Below are positions 1-10,188 of a DNA stretch of 64,000 bases, one piece after another. Within the stretch, counting starts at the first letter, position 1, and every line of letters starts with the position of its first letter. Under the pieces are notes generated by a model. That model was not told the origin of the DNA. It worked only from the letters and a program-made list of their open reading frames with translations, and did no database searches. This stretch comes from Dreissena polymorpha (lineage: Eukaryota; Mollusca; Bivalvia; Myida; Dreissenidae): positions 47,222,082-47,286,081 of the forward strand of contig NC_068358.1 in assembly GCF_020536995.1 (NCBI RefSeq), in the 5' to 3' direction. A program made the translations under genes and the position numbers.

Positions 1-287
1 GCTTATTGCTATCGATAGTTGTATTATAATGAAATAAATGTTGAAAATGTGTTTGTTTTTGTCTTTGTTTGAAACGGTCTACAAAACAATTGTTTTGTAA
101 AATTAATTCTACGTCATTAATGAGTCTTTTACATTCAATGTTTAGTTCCAAAATAGCGGGATAATCCGAATGTGCAATATACCAAAATCGCGACAAACAG
201 TCCAATAAGTGATACCCATCCTGTCTAGTGTAATTGGGTGTAATTGTATAATGAGTATTGTTGTCGTAATCTTCCAGATTTTGTACT
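1..287 (-). CDS. Possible internal exon of an unrecognised gene, cut by the window edge
   Basis: Read on the minus strand, this stretch is open for about 95 codons to the window edge. It follows a plausible splice acceptor (CTTTTTAG, ending at 288). Without the acceptor the frame stays open to about position 360, where a TAA closes it. The translation has a balanced, globular composition with W, H, D, C and Y, unlike the I/K/N/F-rich chance frames around it; it includes NYTRQDGYHLLDCLSRFW and later LELNIECKRLINDVELIL. No ATG or donor is visible, so it would be an internal exon continuing left of the window. I do not recognise the family. Chance openness in AT-rich DNA remains possible. Confidence 0.35.
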
Positions 288-1299
288 CTAAAAAGATTAA
301 TATTATCTTCGTTGTTTGCTATTGTCTTATTTAATAAAACTGTTATTGTTATGTTTTAGATTTCATGCTTCATATCAGATGTTTTATGTCTTTAATAAAA
401 GTATCAAGAGTTTATGTTAGTACTATACTGACTACAGTAATGGTGGAATGATAGATCGTTTTAGGTGTCCTGCTTTTTGGTCAAATGTCCCGACAATTTT
501 TTATGGAATGTTCCGCTTTGGACCTAAAAAATTCTGGCATGTATGAAAATTGTCGTACGATCGTTTATGAAACTGCCCCGAAGCTGTATGTATGTATCCA
601 TAAAAGCTCAGAGCATTCAATAAAAACTAAAATGTAAAGATGACTGGAACACAATTCAAAGTTTAGACAAGCAAAATATGAAGTCGTGCATTTATAGCGT
701 GTTGATTTGGTTACATATAAAGTCTACAATACAAACAACGATTGAACCTTACCGTTATATTTGCGATTATTTTTAGAGACTCGTTTTTAGTACCAAGAAA
801 TTCACAATTCACTTCGTCAACTGAAGCAGACAGAATTCTAAAACGTTCATTTTCAGGCGTAAAAATAGATTCAAGGAGTTTTATATCCTGTTTCAGGGCT
901 TGTAGACATGCCATTGAGGAAAATATCACTCATCAAAACATTATACAAACTCAAAATAATTAACAATTTTGGTAATTTCCTAAACTTTTTTCCTTTTTCA
1001 AAATGCGATGTTATGATCCTCCATTATGTCGAATACCTTCCGCCTGAGCATGCGCAGTTAAAATCTAAAGTTAGCTTTGTTAAAAAGCTGTTGGCTATCA
1101 ATGCTAATTAATGTTTCAGAACACATTTGTGCACCGTTTCAAATTTCCATTTACGTGTTACTCCGACATTCTATTTTCCGGCATATTATTATCATTGACG
1201 AGCTTTACTGCAGTTATCGGAGTTATAGATGTAATTTATGTTTAATTTAAGCTCTGAATCATATAAATAAACGTATATGTAATAGTTTTAATGTCGTTT
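288..1299. other. Unassigned AT-rich intergenic sequence
   Basis: I see no convincing gene, RNA or repeat structure here. The short open frames on both strands around 711-1111 overlap each other and have no domain signal. Confidence 0.5.
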
Positions 1300-2290
1300 T
1301 GAATGTGAGAGATTGATTACAGGCTGTATGATGGAAAGCTCTTATGAACATTTAAAGTGAGACGAAATAGATTCAATCTGGATCTCATTCTGAATCTGGA
1401 TGGGTACATCGCAGGGCATTTCAGCGTCGGCGCAAGGTAGAGAGGGTTGGTTAGTCCCACTGTATTACAGTAGATCTGAAACTGCCAACTGTGTCTGCGC
1501 GCACTACACTTCATTCCAGATTATTCCACTCCATTATTGTCTTAGGGAAAAAAGAGTTATTATATAGTGGGGGTTTGCACTTGATTGGTATAAAACACTT
1601 AGAGTTTTTGATAGAGTAATTTTCTACAATGCTATCTGCTTTAAAGTCTGAGAAAGTCTTAGAGGTAATTCTACGTTTATATTGCCGGACTGGGGTAAGG
1701 AAGTCTTGGCTAGGCTGGGCTGGTACCAGCCACTCAACCACCTTATAGAAGAAAATCAGTCTATTGGCCTTTCTTCTTTCCAGGAGGGTTGGGATCTTCA
1801 TACGTTTCAGCATATTTGTCACGAAGCCAGGTGTTTGGGTGGTATAGTCGCCGGTAATGAATCTCGCCGATTGTTTTTGGACCTTCTCAACTTTGCCTAC
1901 GTCTTTTATCAGTTGTTGATCCCAGACAATTGAGCTATATTCAAGAGAAGATCTTACAAAGGCGAAGTATGCTGATTTACGACAGGATTTCGGGCAGTGT
2001 TTCAGGTTGCCTCTAAGAAAGCCAAGTGTGGATTTTGTTTTTTCGGCGATCTTAATTATTTCTATGTGAGCTCCAATTTAGGTCTTCTGAAATAGTTGCT
2101 TCGAGGTATGGGTTTTCTGGGACTTGTTGAAGGATGTGGTTATCAAGCTGGTAGAATTTGGGAGGTTACTGGTTGATGGTTAGGATAAATCAATTTTTGG
2201 CGTTGAATCTCATGTCCCATGTGTTGGCCCAGGTTTCTAGTTTGTTCAAATCTTGCTGTAAGATTTCATGATCCTAGCCACGCAATCTGG
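1300..2290 (-). mobile_element. Jockey/CR1-like LINE, 3' end of the ORF2 reverse transcriptase, decayed
   Basis: The minus strand encodes, in broken frames, the conserved C-terminal part of a non-LTR retrotransposon polymerase. Going along the minus strand one reads LETWANTWDMRFNAKK (about 2225), then the region of residues like SAYFAFVRSSLEYSSIVWD (about 1960), then a clean 103-codon stretch (1822-1511) containing TNMLKRMKIPTLLERRKANR and ending FFPKTIMEWNNLE. These are the thumb and C-terminal segments typical of LINEs annotated as 'RNA-directed DNA polymerase from mobile element jockey' in molluscs. Endonuclease and catalytic palm are absent, so it is a 5'-truncated, inactive copy. The clade assignment is from memory. 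Confidence 0.8.
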
Positions 2291-2541
2291 CCGTAAACTT
2301 TGATTTTAAACGCTTACTTCAAATTTGCCTAACGGCTAAAGATTTTACTCTGAAATACATTATTTAGTGTTGTTTTGTTTAAATCATTTTTACAGGCTTG
2401 CGTTTAATCATTCAACAATGACGCGTTGACACTTCTCGACTGCGTCCGTGCGCGGTTTCATCGGGACGTACATGCAAATACATATTCGCATATATTTGTC
2501 CGTCATCTGCTGCTGCTACTACCGTTGCGTACTTTCTTCTT

Positions 2542-2993
2542 AAGGTTACAGTATACTAAATAACCGTTTCATGTAGGGCTGTACTATCTAAAAAAAATAT
2601 CATAGTTGATTCGAAGGCATGTTGTACACTTTAAACTATTGTTCTGGCTTTATCTTTTGGAGAAAGTAGTAGGGCGTGAATAGGTGCTCACTACTAAATC
2701 CCTGACATATGAAAAACTTAAAGACTATAGTAAAACATTGCACTGAAAATTCCACTAGAAAACGGCCGGAAAAAAGTTGCAAAAACAGTCGATTTTGACT
2801 TTTGACAAGTTCTTTCTTGGTTCGAAGATGACATATCTTTTTTATTGCACAAATCGACTCCGCTTAGAATGGACTTTAAGAAAAGGTATGGTTATGGGGG
2901 TCTCTATGTGCAAAATGTTGCATTTATTTTTGCTCAAAGATGTCGCTTTAACATTGAATTATATAGGGAAACTATTTAGTATATTATGACCTA
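2542..2993. mobile_element. Short inverted-repeat DNA element (MITE), copy 1
   Basis: The ends form an imperfect terminal inverted repeat: AAGGTTACAGTATACT at the left and AGTATATTATGACCTAA at the right. A second copy with the same ends and a shared internal stretch (AAGAAAAGGTATGGTTATGG) lies at 24900-25377. It has no coding capacity. Confidence 0.55.
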
Positions 2994-3937
2994 AAGACCC
3001 GCTTTCCGACAATGGACTTCGAAGAGAATGCTTATTAACGTATCACTCAAAGTTTCAGTAACCAGCGATAGAGTACAAACGTCTTGAGCGATTGCGGTAC
3101 TCGCTGGATTATCATAGACGACTTCCATTGATATATAACTTGATATAAGGCAAATCCAGCAGGTAGATGAAGTCTTAAAACTTTCTTGTGCTGGAGACTC
3201 TCGCCCCGTACGCGACGCGAACGCTACAGCTTGCTGAGCGGGCAAATTAGTCCTCGAAACCGTGCGTGACTTTATAGCGGTCAGGGTAGCTCCTGAATAG
3301 ACTTCGGAGCTACTCTAACGACATATGGCATAATACCTTTTTTGCATGACGCAGTTCATTAATTATTTGACGATTATTTACGAAATTCCGATGGTAAATA
3401 GTCCCATGGAAAAAAACATGAACAATACAAATGTTTCCCTTTAAGTGTTGACTGTATACAATAGCTGATGTCTAGTTTAAACATAACAGCCGCATGGTAG
3501 GCTAAATGTAAGATTCTTATTGTATGTAAAAATGGGAGATGGTCTGGTTATTTATATGTGGCATGGGGTCGAATTTTATGTGTGATAGGATGATTGTGTT
3601 GTGTGATAGTAATGAAAGCCGCGCTTGTTGTGTTAATTCCACCAATCCATGAATGTTAAAGCCGTTGGATTTATTAGGATAGCAAGATTATATGTTATGT
3701 ATAAAATGTCTTTAGGGTGTAAGTCGTGTGACCTATTTAGTATGCCAAATTTATGAGAACCGTACTGAATCTTAAATATTGTACAAGATAAGTATTGGTG
3801 CAAAGCATCAAAGGGCGTCGGGAATTTCAGTGTAAAAGGCACTCAATGAAGTTACACGGAACGATTTTTTTTTCTACTGTAAATATTAATATATTGGCCG
3901 ATTATTTTAAACAAAATAGAAAAAGATACTGGTGTAA
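2994..3937. other. Unassigned intergenic sequence
   Basis: No gene, RNA or clear repeat was seen. The open frames at 2991-3245 and 3633-3842 (minus) show no recognisable motif. Confidence 0.5.
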
Positions 3938-4045
3938 CCATTATCTATAATTTTGTGTTATAACCCCCAAATAACCATTATTCATGATGTTATGTTATAA
4001 CCCCCAAATAACCATTATCTATTATTTTGTGTTGTAACACCCAAA
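3938..4045. repeat. Short tandem repeat, about 3 units
   Basis: The phrase ATAACCATTAT followed by TTGTGTTATAACCCCCAA recurs about every 35-50 bp, three times, with small changes. Confidence 0.6.
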
Positions 4046-4189
4046 TATTTCATAGTTCATTTAATTTACATTGGTCTCCTTTTGTTTACTGGCATCCGTG
4101 TGCAGTTTTCATTAATGGAACAGAACTGTGTAGGTTTTAAAAAATCTGCTTCATCTTGTAAGCGTAAGTTCATATTTTTCTCAACTTCA

Positions 4190-4820
4190 AGGGGAGATGA
4201 TTCTGAACTTATTCTTACGTTGCTCATTTATGATAGGGGTTGAGTACTCATTGATATGAAAACACTGTAAAAGTTTGAAAAAAAAATGCATGAAGAAGCT
4301 GCATTTCACAATACTTTGAAATTCAGTAAAATATCACAATAGATTTATTGCTCCGATATTCATCATTTTCAATAGGGTTCGAATAATACTGATATCAAAA
4401 ACACTTAACAAGTTTAGAAAGATTCAGACGAAAGTTGTGAAATATTTAAAACAAGTGGAAATTGTTTATTTTGTCAAATTTAATAGAAAAAAATTCTGGA
4501 CTTATTGTCCCGATGTTTCTCATTTTAAATGAGGTAAAATGCTCATTGATATGAAGACACTGTAAGTTTGGAAAGAATCTGATGAAAAATGTTGACATAA
4601 TCACCTAACCAAGCAGTTTTTCAGTTTTATTTTTAAATTCAAAGAGACATAATTCTGGACTTATGGTCCGATAATGCTCATATAGAGCTTGGGTTGGGTC
4701 CTCATTTATAAAAAAACCTGTGCAAGTTTGGGAACAATCGGATGAAAATTTTGGACTTCGAACAACGATTTCAAAATTCTCAAATTCTAAGGAAGATAAC
4801 TATGTAATGGTCGGATAATG
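4190..4820. repeat. Diverged tandem/interspersed repeat, units of about 150-165 bp
   Basis: Four diverged units share the order 'GAAGATAATTCTGGACTTAT', 'TCATTGATATGAAAACACTG' and 'AAGTTTGGAAAGAATCTGATG'. This style of degenerate non-coding repeat is common in bivalve intergenic DNA. No coding potential was seen. Confidence 0.5.
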
Positions 4821-4921
4821 CTAAAGGGCCCATACCACCTGGATAGTAAGTAATACGTGTCGCGCTTCACGCTCTATATGTGGTAGGGATAGTACTTAGG
4901 GCCTATTTAAGTGATTTTTTA

Positions 4922-5570
4922 ATGTATTGTATGTTAGTGTGAGCAACGTATTGTATGTTAGTGTGAGAGATGTATTGTATGTTAGTTTGCGAGCTGTATT
5001 CTATGTTTATGCGAGAGATGTATTCTATGTTAGTGTGAGAGATGTATTGTATGTTAGTGTGAGAGCTGTATGTTATGTTAGTGTATTGTATGTTAGTGTG
5101 AGAGCTGTATTGTATATTAGTGTGAGAGATGTATTGTATTTTAATACGAGAGATGTATTGTATGTAAGTGTGAAATATGTAATGTATGTTAGTGTGAGAG
5201 ATGTATTGTATGTTAGTTTGCGAGCTGCATTATATATTTATTTATGTTAGTGTGATATATGTATTGTATTTTAGCGTGATAACTGTATTGTATGATTGTG
5301 TGAGAAATTGTGTGAGACATATGCATTATAATGTATGTTTATGAATGAGGAGGCATTGTGTTGGGTAGTGTGAAAGATTGTATGCTGATGTGAAAAATGT
5401 ATTGCATATTTTATGTTGGTGAGAGAGGAATACTAAAAAAGTTAAAGCTGTCTCTTATGTTAATGTGAAAATGTAGCGGACGTAACTGTGAGAAAATGTA
5501 TTCTTTGCTAGTATGTAAAATATATTGTTTGTTAGTGTGAGGGACATATTGTATGTTCCTGTGAGAGACG
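4922..5570. repeat. 24-bp minisatellite
   Basis: Units close to GTGAGAGATGTATTGTATGT plus TAGT repeat head to tail about 15 or more times, degrading toward the right end. The 107-codon open frame across 4927-5250 (V/Y/S-rich) exists because 24 is a multiple of three; it is not evidence of a gene. Confidence 0.9.
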
Positions 5571-6955
5571 GATTGTATGTCAGAATTATTTGCATTGAAT
5601 GCCATAAACGAATATTGCATGTGTGTTACAAAATGTCCAATGGATGTAATGTAGGGACAAGTCTGCATTGTTCATGATGAATGTTTGAATACTGATATAG
5701 ATTTTTTTGTTATCAGGACATGTATCCCATACATTTGCATAATTTATTTCAATTTTGTACAATTTAATGCATTTAAACTTATCTGAAACAACATTAGAGG
5801 CAAAGATAATTGAGCTAATAATAATGCCCCATTATATACTTAAGACATACAATATGTCTTAGCTTAAGCAACAACAGATTTATTGATATTTATGTGGCTC
5901 CATAAAGTCAATGTTTCATGTCAGATTTAATCCATTTGCATATCAAGTGATACCATTTTACAAGCTATTTGTAAATGAGCATGAATTTTTCTATGGAGCT
6001 GCTGCACAAAAACCATAACATTATATTAACAGGGGCACACAACTGTATAATTGGAAGACAGAGTTATCGACAAAATTACTTATAGAATCATTAAATTAAA
6101 TAAGAATTAGTAGCGTTGATACACAGGCGTGTAAATGATGAACACAAAATTCGACATGAATTTCTTATGCAACAGCATTCCAAGCCCTCAACTAATTTCC
6201 AAAGATAATTTAATAGGAATAAATGCATACAAAAGACTAAAATTGCAGGTCAGAGTTACGGACCTTAGATTTAGTAAATGGCATCACAGGAAAAACGTTT
6301 AGACATTTGTGAAGTTTTATGGAATACCTGTAGTGAATACAGATATAATATAGTTGTTGGATGGACACCTTAAAACGAGAAAAATACACTGACAGACAAT
6401 GCATTGGCAAGAATAGTTCAATGTGTAACAATTATTTTACCTATTTTATAATGTCTAATAACATGTGTAGGTTTCAAAGGCTCAAAGCAAGCAAAAATAC
6501 TGAAAATTCTAAACTCAGTCTTTGTCTCAGAACATACTTCATTGCCAATGAATACTGATTAAATACGTTAGGAATGTTATTTATCTCTTTTTATGTTGCC
6601 AACGATATCCAAAATAAAGAAACACAAATAAGTCAATTGAATAAATACTCCTTTATTTTATCTACAAAGACAGAAAATCAGACATAAAAGGCATATAAAG
6701 GCTATACAGGGACTATAAAACATGCATTATCTATTAACATAATAAATCGTTTCTTTACAAATAATCTGTCCTAACAAATATATAATTGATATAAAACTCT
6801 TTAAAAATCCACAAAAATAACACAAAATCAATACAAAACAGCATTTTAAATTATTCTTAATGTTCTGTAAATAAATTAAACATACATCACTGATTACGTT
6901 GACAATACATGTACCACACTTATCACATTGGTTCAAGCAATGTTGTACATATGAC
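5571..6955. other. Unassigned intergenic sequence
   Basis: AT-rich DNA without a supported gene or a clear repeat. Short open frames at 6237-6558 lie on both strands and show no motif. Confidence 0.5.
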
Positions 6956-7170
6956 CTAACTCTTTCAGTGCTGGAACCGAATTTTGAAAGCCTAAGCAAA
7001 CAGTTTGGATCCAGATGAGACGCCACAGAACGTGGCGTCTCATCAGGATCACAACTGTTTGCTATTCTGTTAGTTTCCTTTGAAAAAAAATCGAAGAAAA
7101 TGCTAATTTTAGAAATTCAGCAGACGACATTTTAGCATACGACAAATTTCCTTGCATGCAAAGTGTTAAG
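6956..7170. mobile_element. TTAACCC-type MITE with central hairpin, copy 1 (diverged ends)
   Basis: About 80% similar by eye to the copy at 7978-8183. It has a degenerate left end (CTAACTCTTTCAG) and right end (CATGCAAAGTGTTAAG), and a central palindrome around GACGCCACAGAACGTGGCGTC. It is non-coding. Confidence 0.7.
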
Positions 7171-7973
7171 CTTACTTTCATGTTTAAGGTTCACATAGTA
7201 TTTGTCACATATTGTATCAACTCAGAATGCATTATTTACCTGGTATTTTCAAATTTGTAATGTCAGAAAAATTCTGAAGTATTTTTTTTTATAACAAGAA
7301 CTGCAAGAAATTGGAACAATTTTAAGTATTAAGCAAATATGGCACCTTTTAAAAAAAAACAGTGATAAATTTAGTACAGAATTGTTCTTTCTTGCCAGTT
7401 TAAATAAAAATCAGAAAGTAAATGTGCATTTAAGAACTGTTTATCAAATCTTTTAAAAAAGTATGATAACTTTTTTGAAAGCTTATTTTGTAAAACAAAT
7501 AATTTTATTTCGATTGAAATATAAAACCAGTAAGCACTCCAAAGTTTAATGCTATATTAAAGCAACAAAAAGAAACTGTGCATTCTAGAGATATTTGAGT
7601 TTACAAGAAAAACAGAAAAAATCACAACTAATGATGCCTGCAGTATTGTGCCCTGTTTCTTCTATGAATCATAGATTATGTACAGATAAAAGCGTGAGAA
7701 ATGGGTTACTTATAAGCGTGACTATGGCTGATACATTACCATTCATAAAATCCCTATGCACTACTAGTGAATTAGACATTGCCACTAAAGCACATTGTCA
7801 CCCTACAGTTTTATTAGAATTGCTTCTGAAAATTAGAGGAAACTAATACATTTTCTACCAAAGAAGAAAATATTTTTTGTGGAAGCTTAGTTGCTGTGCT
7901 GCAGTGCATTTATAACATTTATTAGTAAAGTCAAGATTAATGGTATGCAAACATTCATACATGTATAAAATCC
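7171..7973. other. Unassigned sequence between two MITE copies
   Basis: AT-rich DNA. The 83-codon frame at 7595-7846 (+) has no family signal and no splice context that I can support. Confidence 0.45.
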
Positions 7974-7977
7974 TTAA

Positions 7978-8183
7978 CCCTTTCAGGGCGAGAACCGAAT
8001 TTTAAAGGCCTTTGCAAACAGTTTGGATCCAGATGAGACGCCACAGAATGTGGCGTCTCATCTGGATCCAAACTGTTTGCTATTCTGATAGTATTCTTTG
8101 AAAAAAAATCAAAGAAAATACTAATTTTAGAAATTCAGCAGACGACATTTTAGCAGACTAAACATTTCCCAGCATGCAAAGGG
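7978..8183. mobile_element. TTAACCC-type (piggyBac-like) MITE with central hairpin, copy 2
   Basis: Flanked by TTAA on both sides (7974-7977 and 8184-8187). The ends read CCCTTTCAGGG on the left and TGCAAAGGG on the right, a TTAACCC/GGGTTAA structure typical of piggyBac-type non-autonomous elements. The middle (about 8017-8078) is a near-perfect palindrome of about 60 bp centred on GACGCCACAGAATGTGGCGTC, predicting a strong cruciform or hairpin. No transposase is present. Confidence 0.8.
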
Positions 8184-8409
8184 TTAACAAAAAGATTCAG
8201 ACTAGCTAAATAAACTATGTGCTGTTTAGTTTTGTATCACAGATTTGGCTCAAGAGAGTAACAGGATTTATTCCATGTTAAAATTTCATATAACAAAAAC
8301 AGTAGACAAAAATAAATCTAAATATAACAAACAAAACAATAATCCTACATCTAAAATCATTCTGATTAAAAATTTATTGTGTTTTAAGAAAGAAAATAAA
8401 AAATAAAAA

Positions 8410-8540
8410 TAATAATGTTGCCTTATTATGTAAACCATATGGTTAAATTTGCCAAAGTCACACATTGCAGTGTGGGGAAAGTGTGATGGGATTATTTGTG
8501 TGGTCAGAAATGCAATTGGTCTCATTGGGATTACAATCTG
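8410..8540 (-). mobile_element. Body of a tRNA-derived SINE
   Basis: On the minus strand this continues from the tRNA-like head at 8541-8781 into a region containing CCCAGATTGTAATCCCA (a weak B-box-like segment) and then unique body sequence. The 3' end is not sharply defined. Confidence 0.5.
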
Positions 8541-8781
8541 GGACCTACTGATTCCTAGGCCAGTGTCCCACCACTTGACCACAGCTCTGGGACCTACTGA
8601 TTCCTAGGCCAGTGTCCCACCACTTGACCACAGCTCTGGACCTACTGATTCCTAGGCCAGTGTCCCACCACTTGACCACAGCTCTGGGACCTACTGATTC
8701 CTAGGCCAGTGTCCCACCACTTGACCACAGCTCGGACCTACTGATTCCTAGGCCAGTGTCCCACCACTTGACCACAGCTCC
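8541..8781 (-). repeat. Five tandem copies of a SINE tRNA-like head (about 49-bp unit)
   Basis: The unit GGACCTACTGATTCCTAGGC plus CAGTGTCCCACCACTTGACC begins near 8541, 8590, 8638, 8687 and 8734, with spacings of 47-49 bp and almost no divergence. On the minus strand each unit holds TGGTCAAGTGG, which fits the Pol III A box TRGYNNARNNG. Only the unit next to the body is followed by a B-box-like segment. The array therefore looks like recent local amplification of a SINE promoter. Confidence 0.8.
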
Positions 8782-8789
8782 CAGGTTTT

Positions 8790-9877
8790 CAAACTGTACA
8801 GCAAAACCGTTAGTTTATGCAAAAATAGACAATTACAATTTTTCACCTCACAAACCATTAAACTTCAAAAAATAAAAACAATCCACTAATAAATAAATAA
8901 AAAATCAATTAAAACAGAACAACCAACCCTTAGGATGGGTCCCATGATTGGTGTCATACATATAGACATACAAATGAATGCCCCACCCCCCAAACACCTG
9001 ATGTGTAACTGTAAAATATATGCAGTTTATGATTTTATAATACATCAGTTAACATGATTTTAAAATATGAAGCATAAAACATATTCATTAAACACCTTCA
9101 TGGACTTACAATTTGTGTCTATCGCAAACAAAAAGATATCACATTAATCCATGGGCATTCACTTGATTCTGGACATTGGTCAAAAATAATGCTGAATGAT
9201 TATTGTAACGTAATTAAGGATGAGGGACCCTAACATAAAAAAGACAAAATACAATAACAATTAATGGAAAGAAAACAGTTTGGTTACAGTAATTGGCATT
9301 TAGCACTGTATTTGGCTGGTTTTTTTTTAAATACAATACAATAATAAGCATTTATAAGCATATCTGAAAAAAGCAAACTACTGGTGAACTATAAATATAA
9401 AATAAAGCACATTATATTTTTGTACTCAAAGAATGAGTACCAGTTATTTGCTCAGCAGTTATGTGCAATATGGACGGATAATTGATAAGTACACCATGGC
9501 ATGTCAATATAAAAACTACGTAAAAATTTTGGGAATGTATCAAAATATCAGAAGTTTAAGAGCAATACCTTAGTATCGAAAGATTGCAAAATGTTGAAAG
9601 GCATTGCAGTAAAGATACACTTGGGTACTTGATATTCAATCTTTCACTAGAAAACATACACATTGTAATGAAAGCGAAATTGTTGTATGCAATTTACGCA
9701 CACTTTGGCACTTTAAATGGTATCAAACTGCAAAAATTTTACCAAAACATGTAATTTAAGAAATCAATTATTCTTACCAATAAGTCTTCCTTCCATTCGA
9801 CCCTCAGTAACTGCATTTACTATGATGCTATCACAAAAATAGACCTAATTGATAAAACCTTCATGTAAGAGTCTTGC
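8790..9877. other. 3' flank / probable 3' UTR side of the SAXO copy A gene
   Basis: No coding signal. The minus-strand SAXO copy A ends at 9878, so part of this stretch is presumably its 3' UTR. I found no well-placed poly(A) signal close to the stop and leave the transcript end undefined. Confidence 0.4.
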
Positions 9878-10188
9878 TTATGCCACTCCCAAAGCTAGCC
9901 TTTGCTGGGATTGCATGGGGCTTCGGGGTTGCAGAGGGGTTATCGTCGTCTGAATGGGAGCGTACTGCCTGTGGCCGCGATTATCGAGCTCAGCGAAGCG
10001 GAACCGTGAGGTCGGCTTGTCTATAACAGCAGCCTCACAGACCTCAATAGGTTTCGCGGTGTAGTCCTGGCGGTACATGGTGTGGTCATCAAACTGGGCG
10101 TCGCTGCGGAACCCATTGTTGTCTGGGCGGAATGAGTGGACCGGCTGCATCTGGTGTGGGACATAGTGACCTTTGTAGGTCGAATTGC
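9878..10188 (-). CDS. SAXO2: SAXO copy A exon 6 (C-terminus)
   Basis: Acceptor CTTTCAG. Encodes NSTYKGHYVPHQMQP, DAQFDDHTMYRQDYTAK and the conserved tail SRFRFAELDNRGHRQYAP, then ITPLQPRSPMQSQQRLALGVA and stop. The tail matches the vertebrate FEE-x-GHR-Y C-terminus. Confidence 0.95.

Noticed and set aside
4927-5250. 107-codon V/Y/S-rich frame (repeats of LYVSVRDV)
   Set aside because: It is the translation of a 24-bp minisatellite; 24 is divisible by three, so a frame stays open by construction.
8541-8781. CRISPR array
   Set aside because: Repeats are directly adjacent with no unique spacers and the context is eukaryotic; the unit matches a SINE head.
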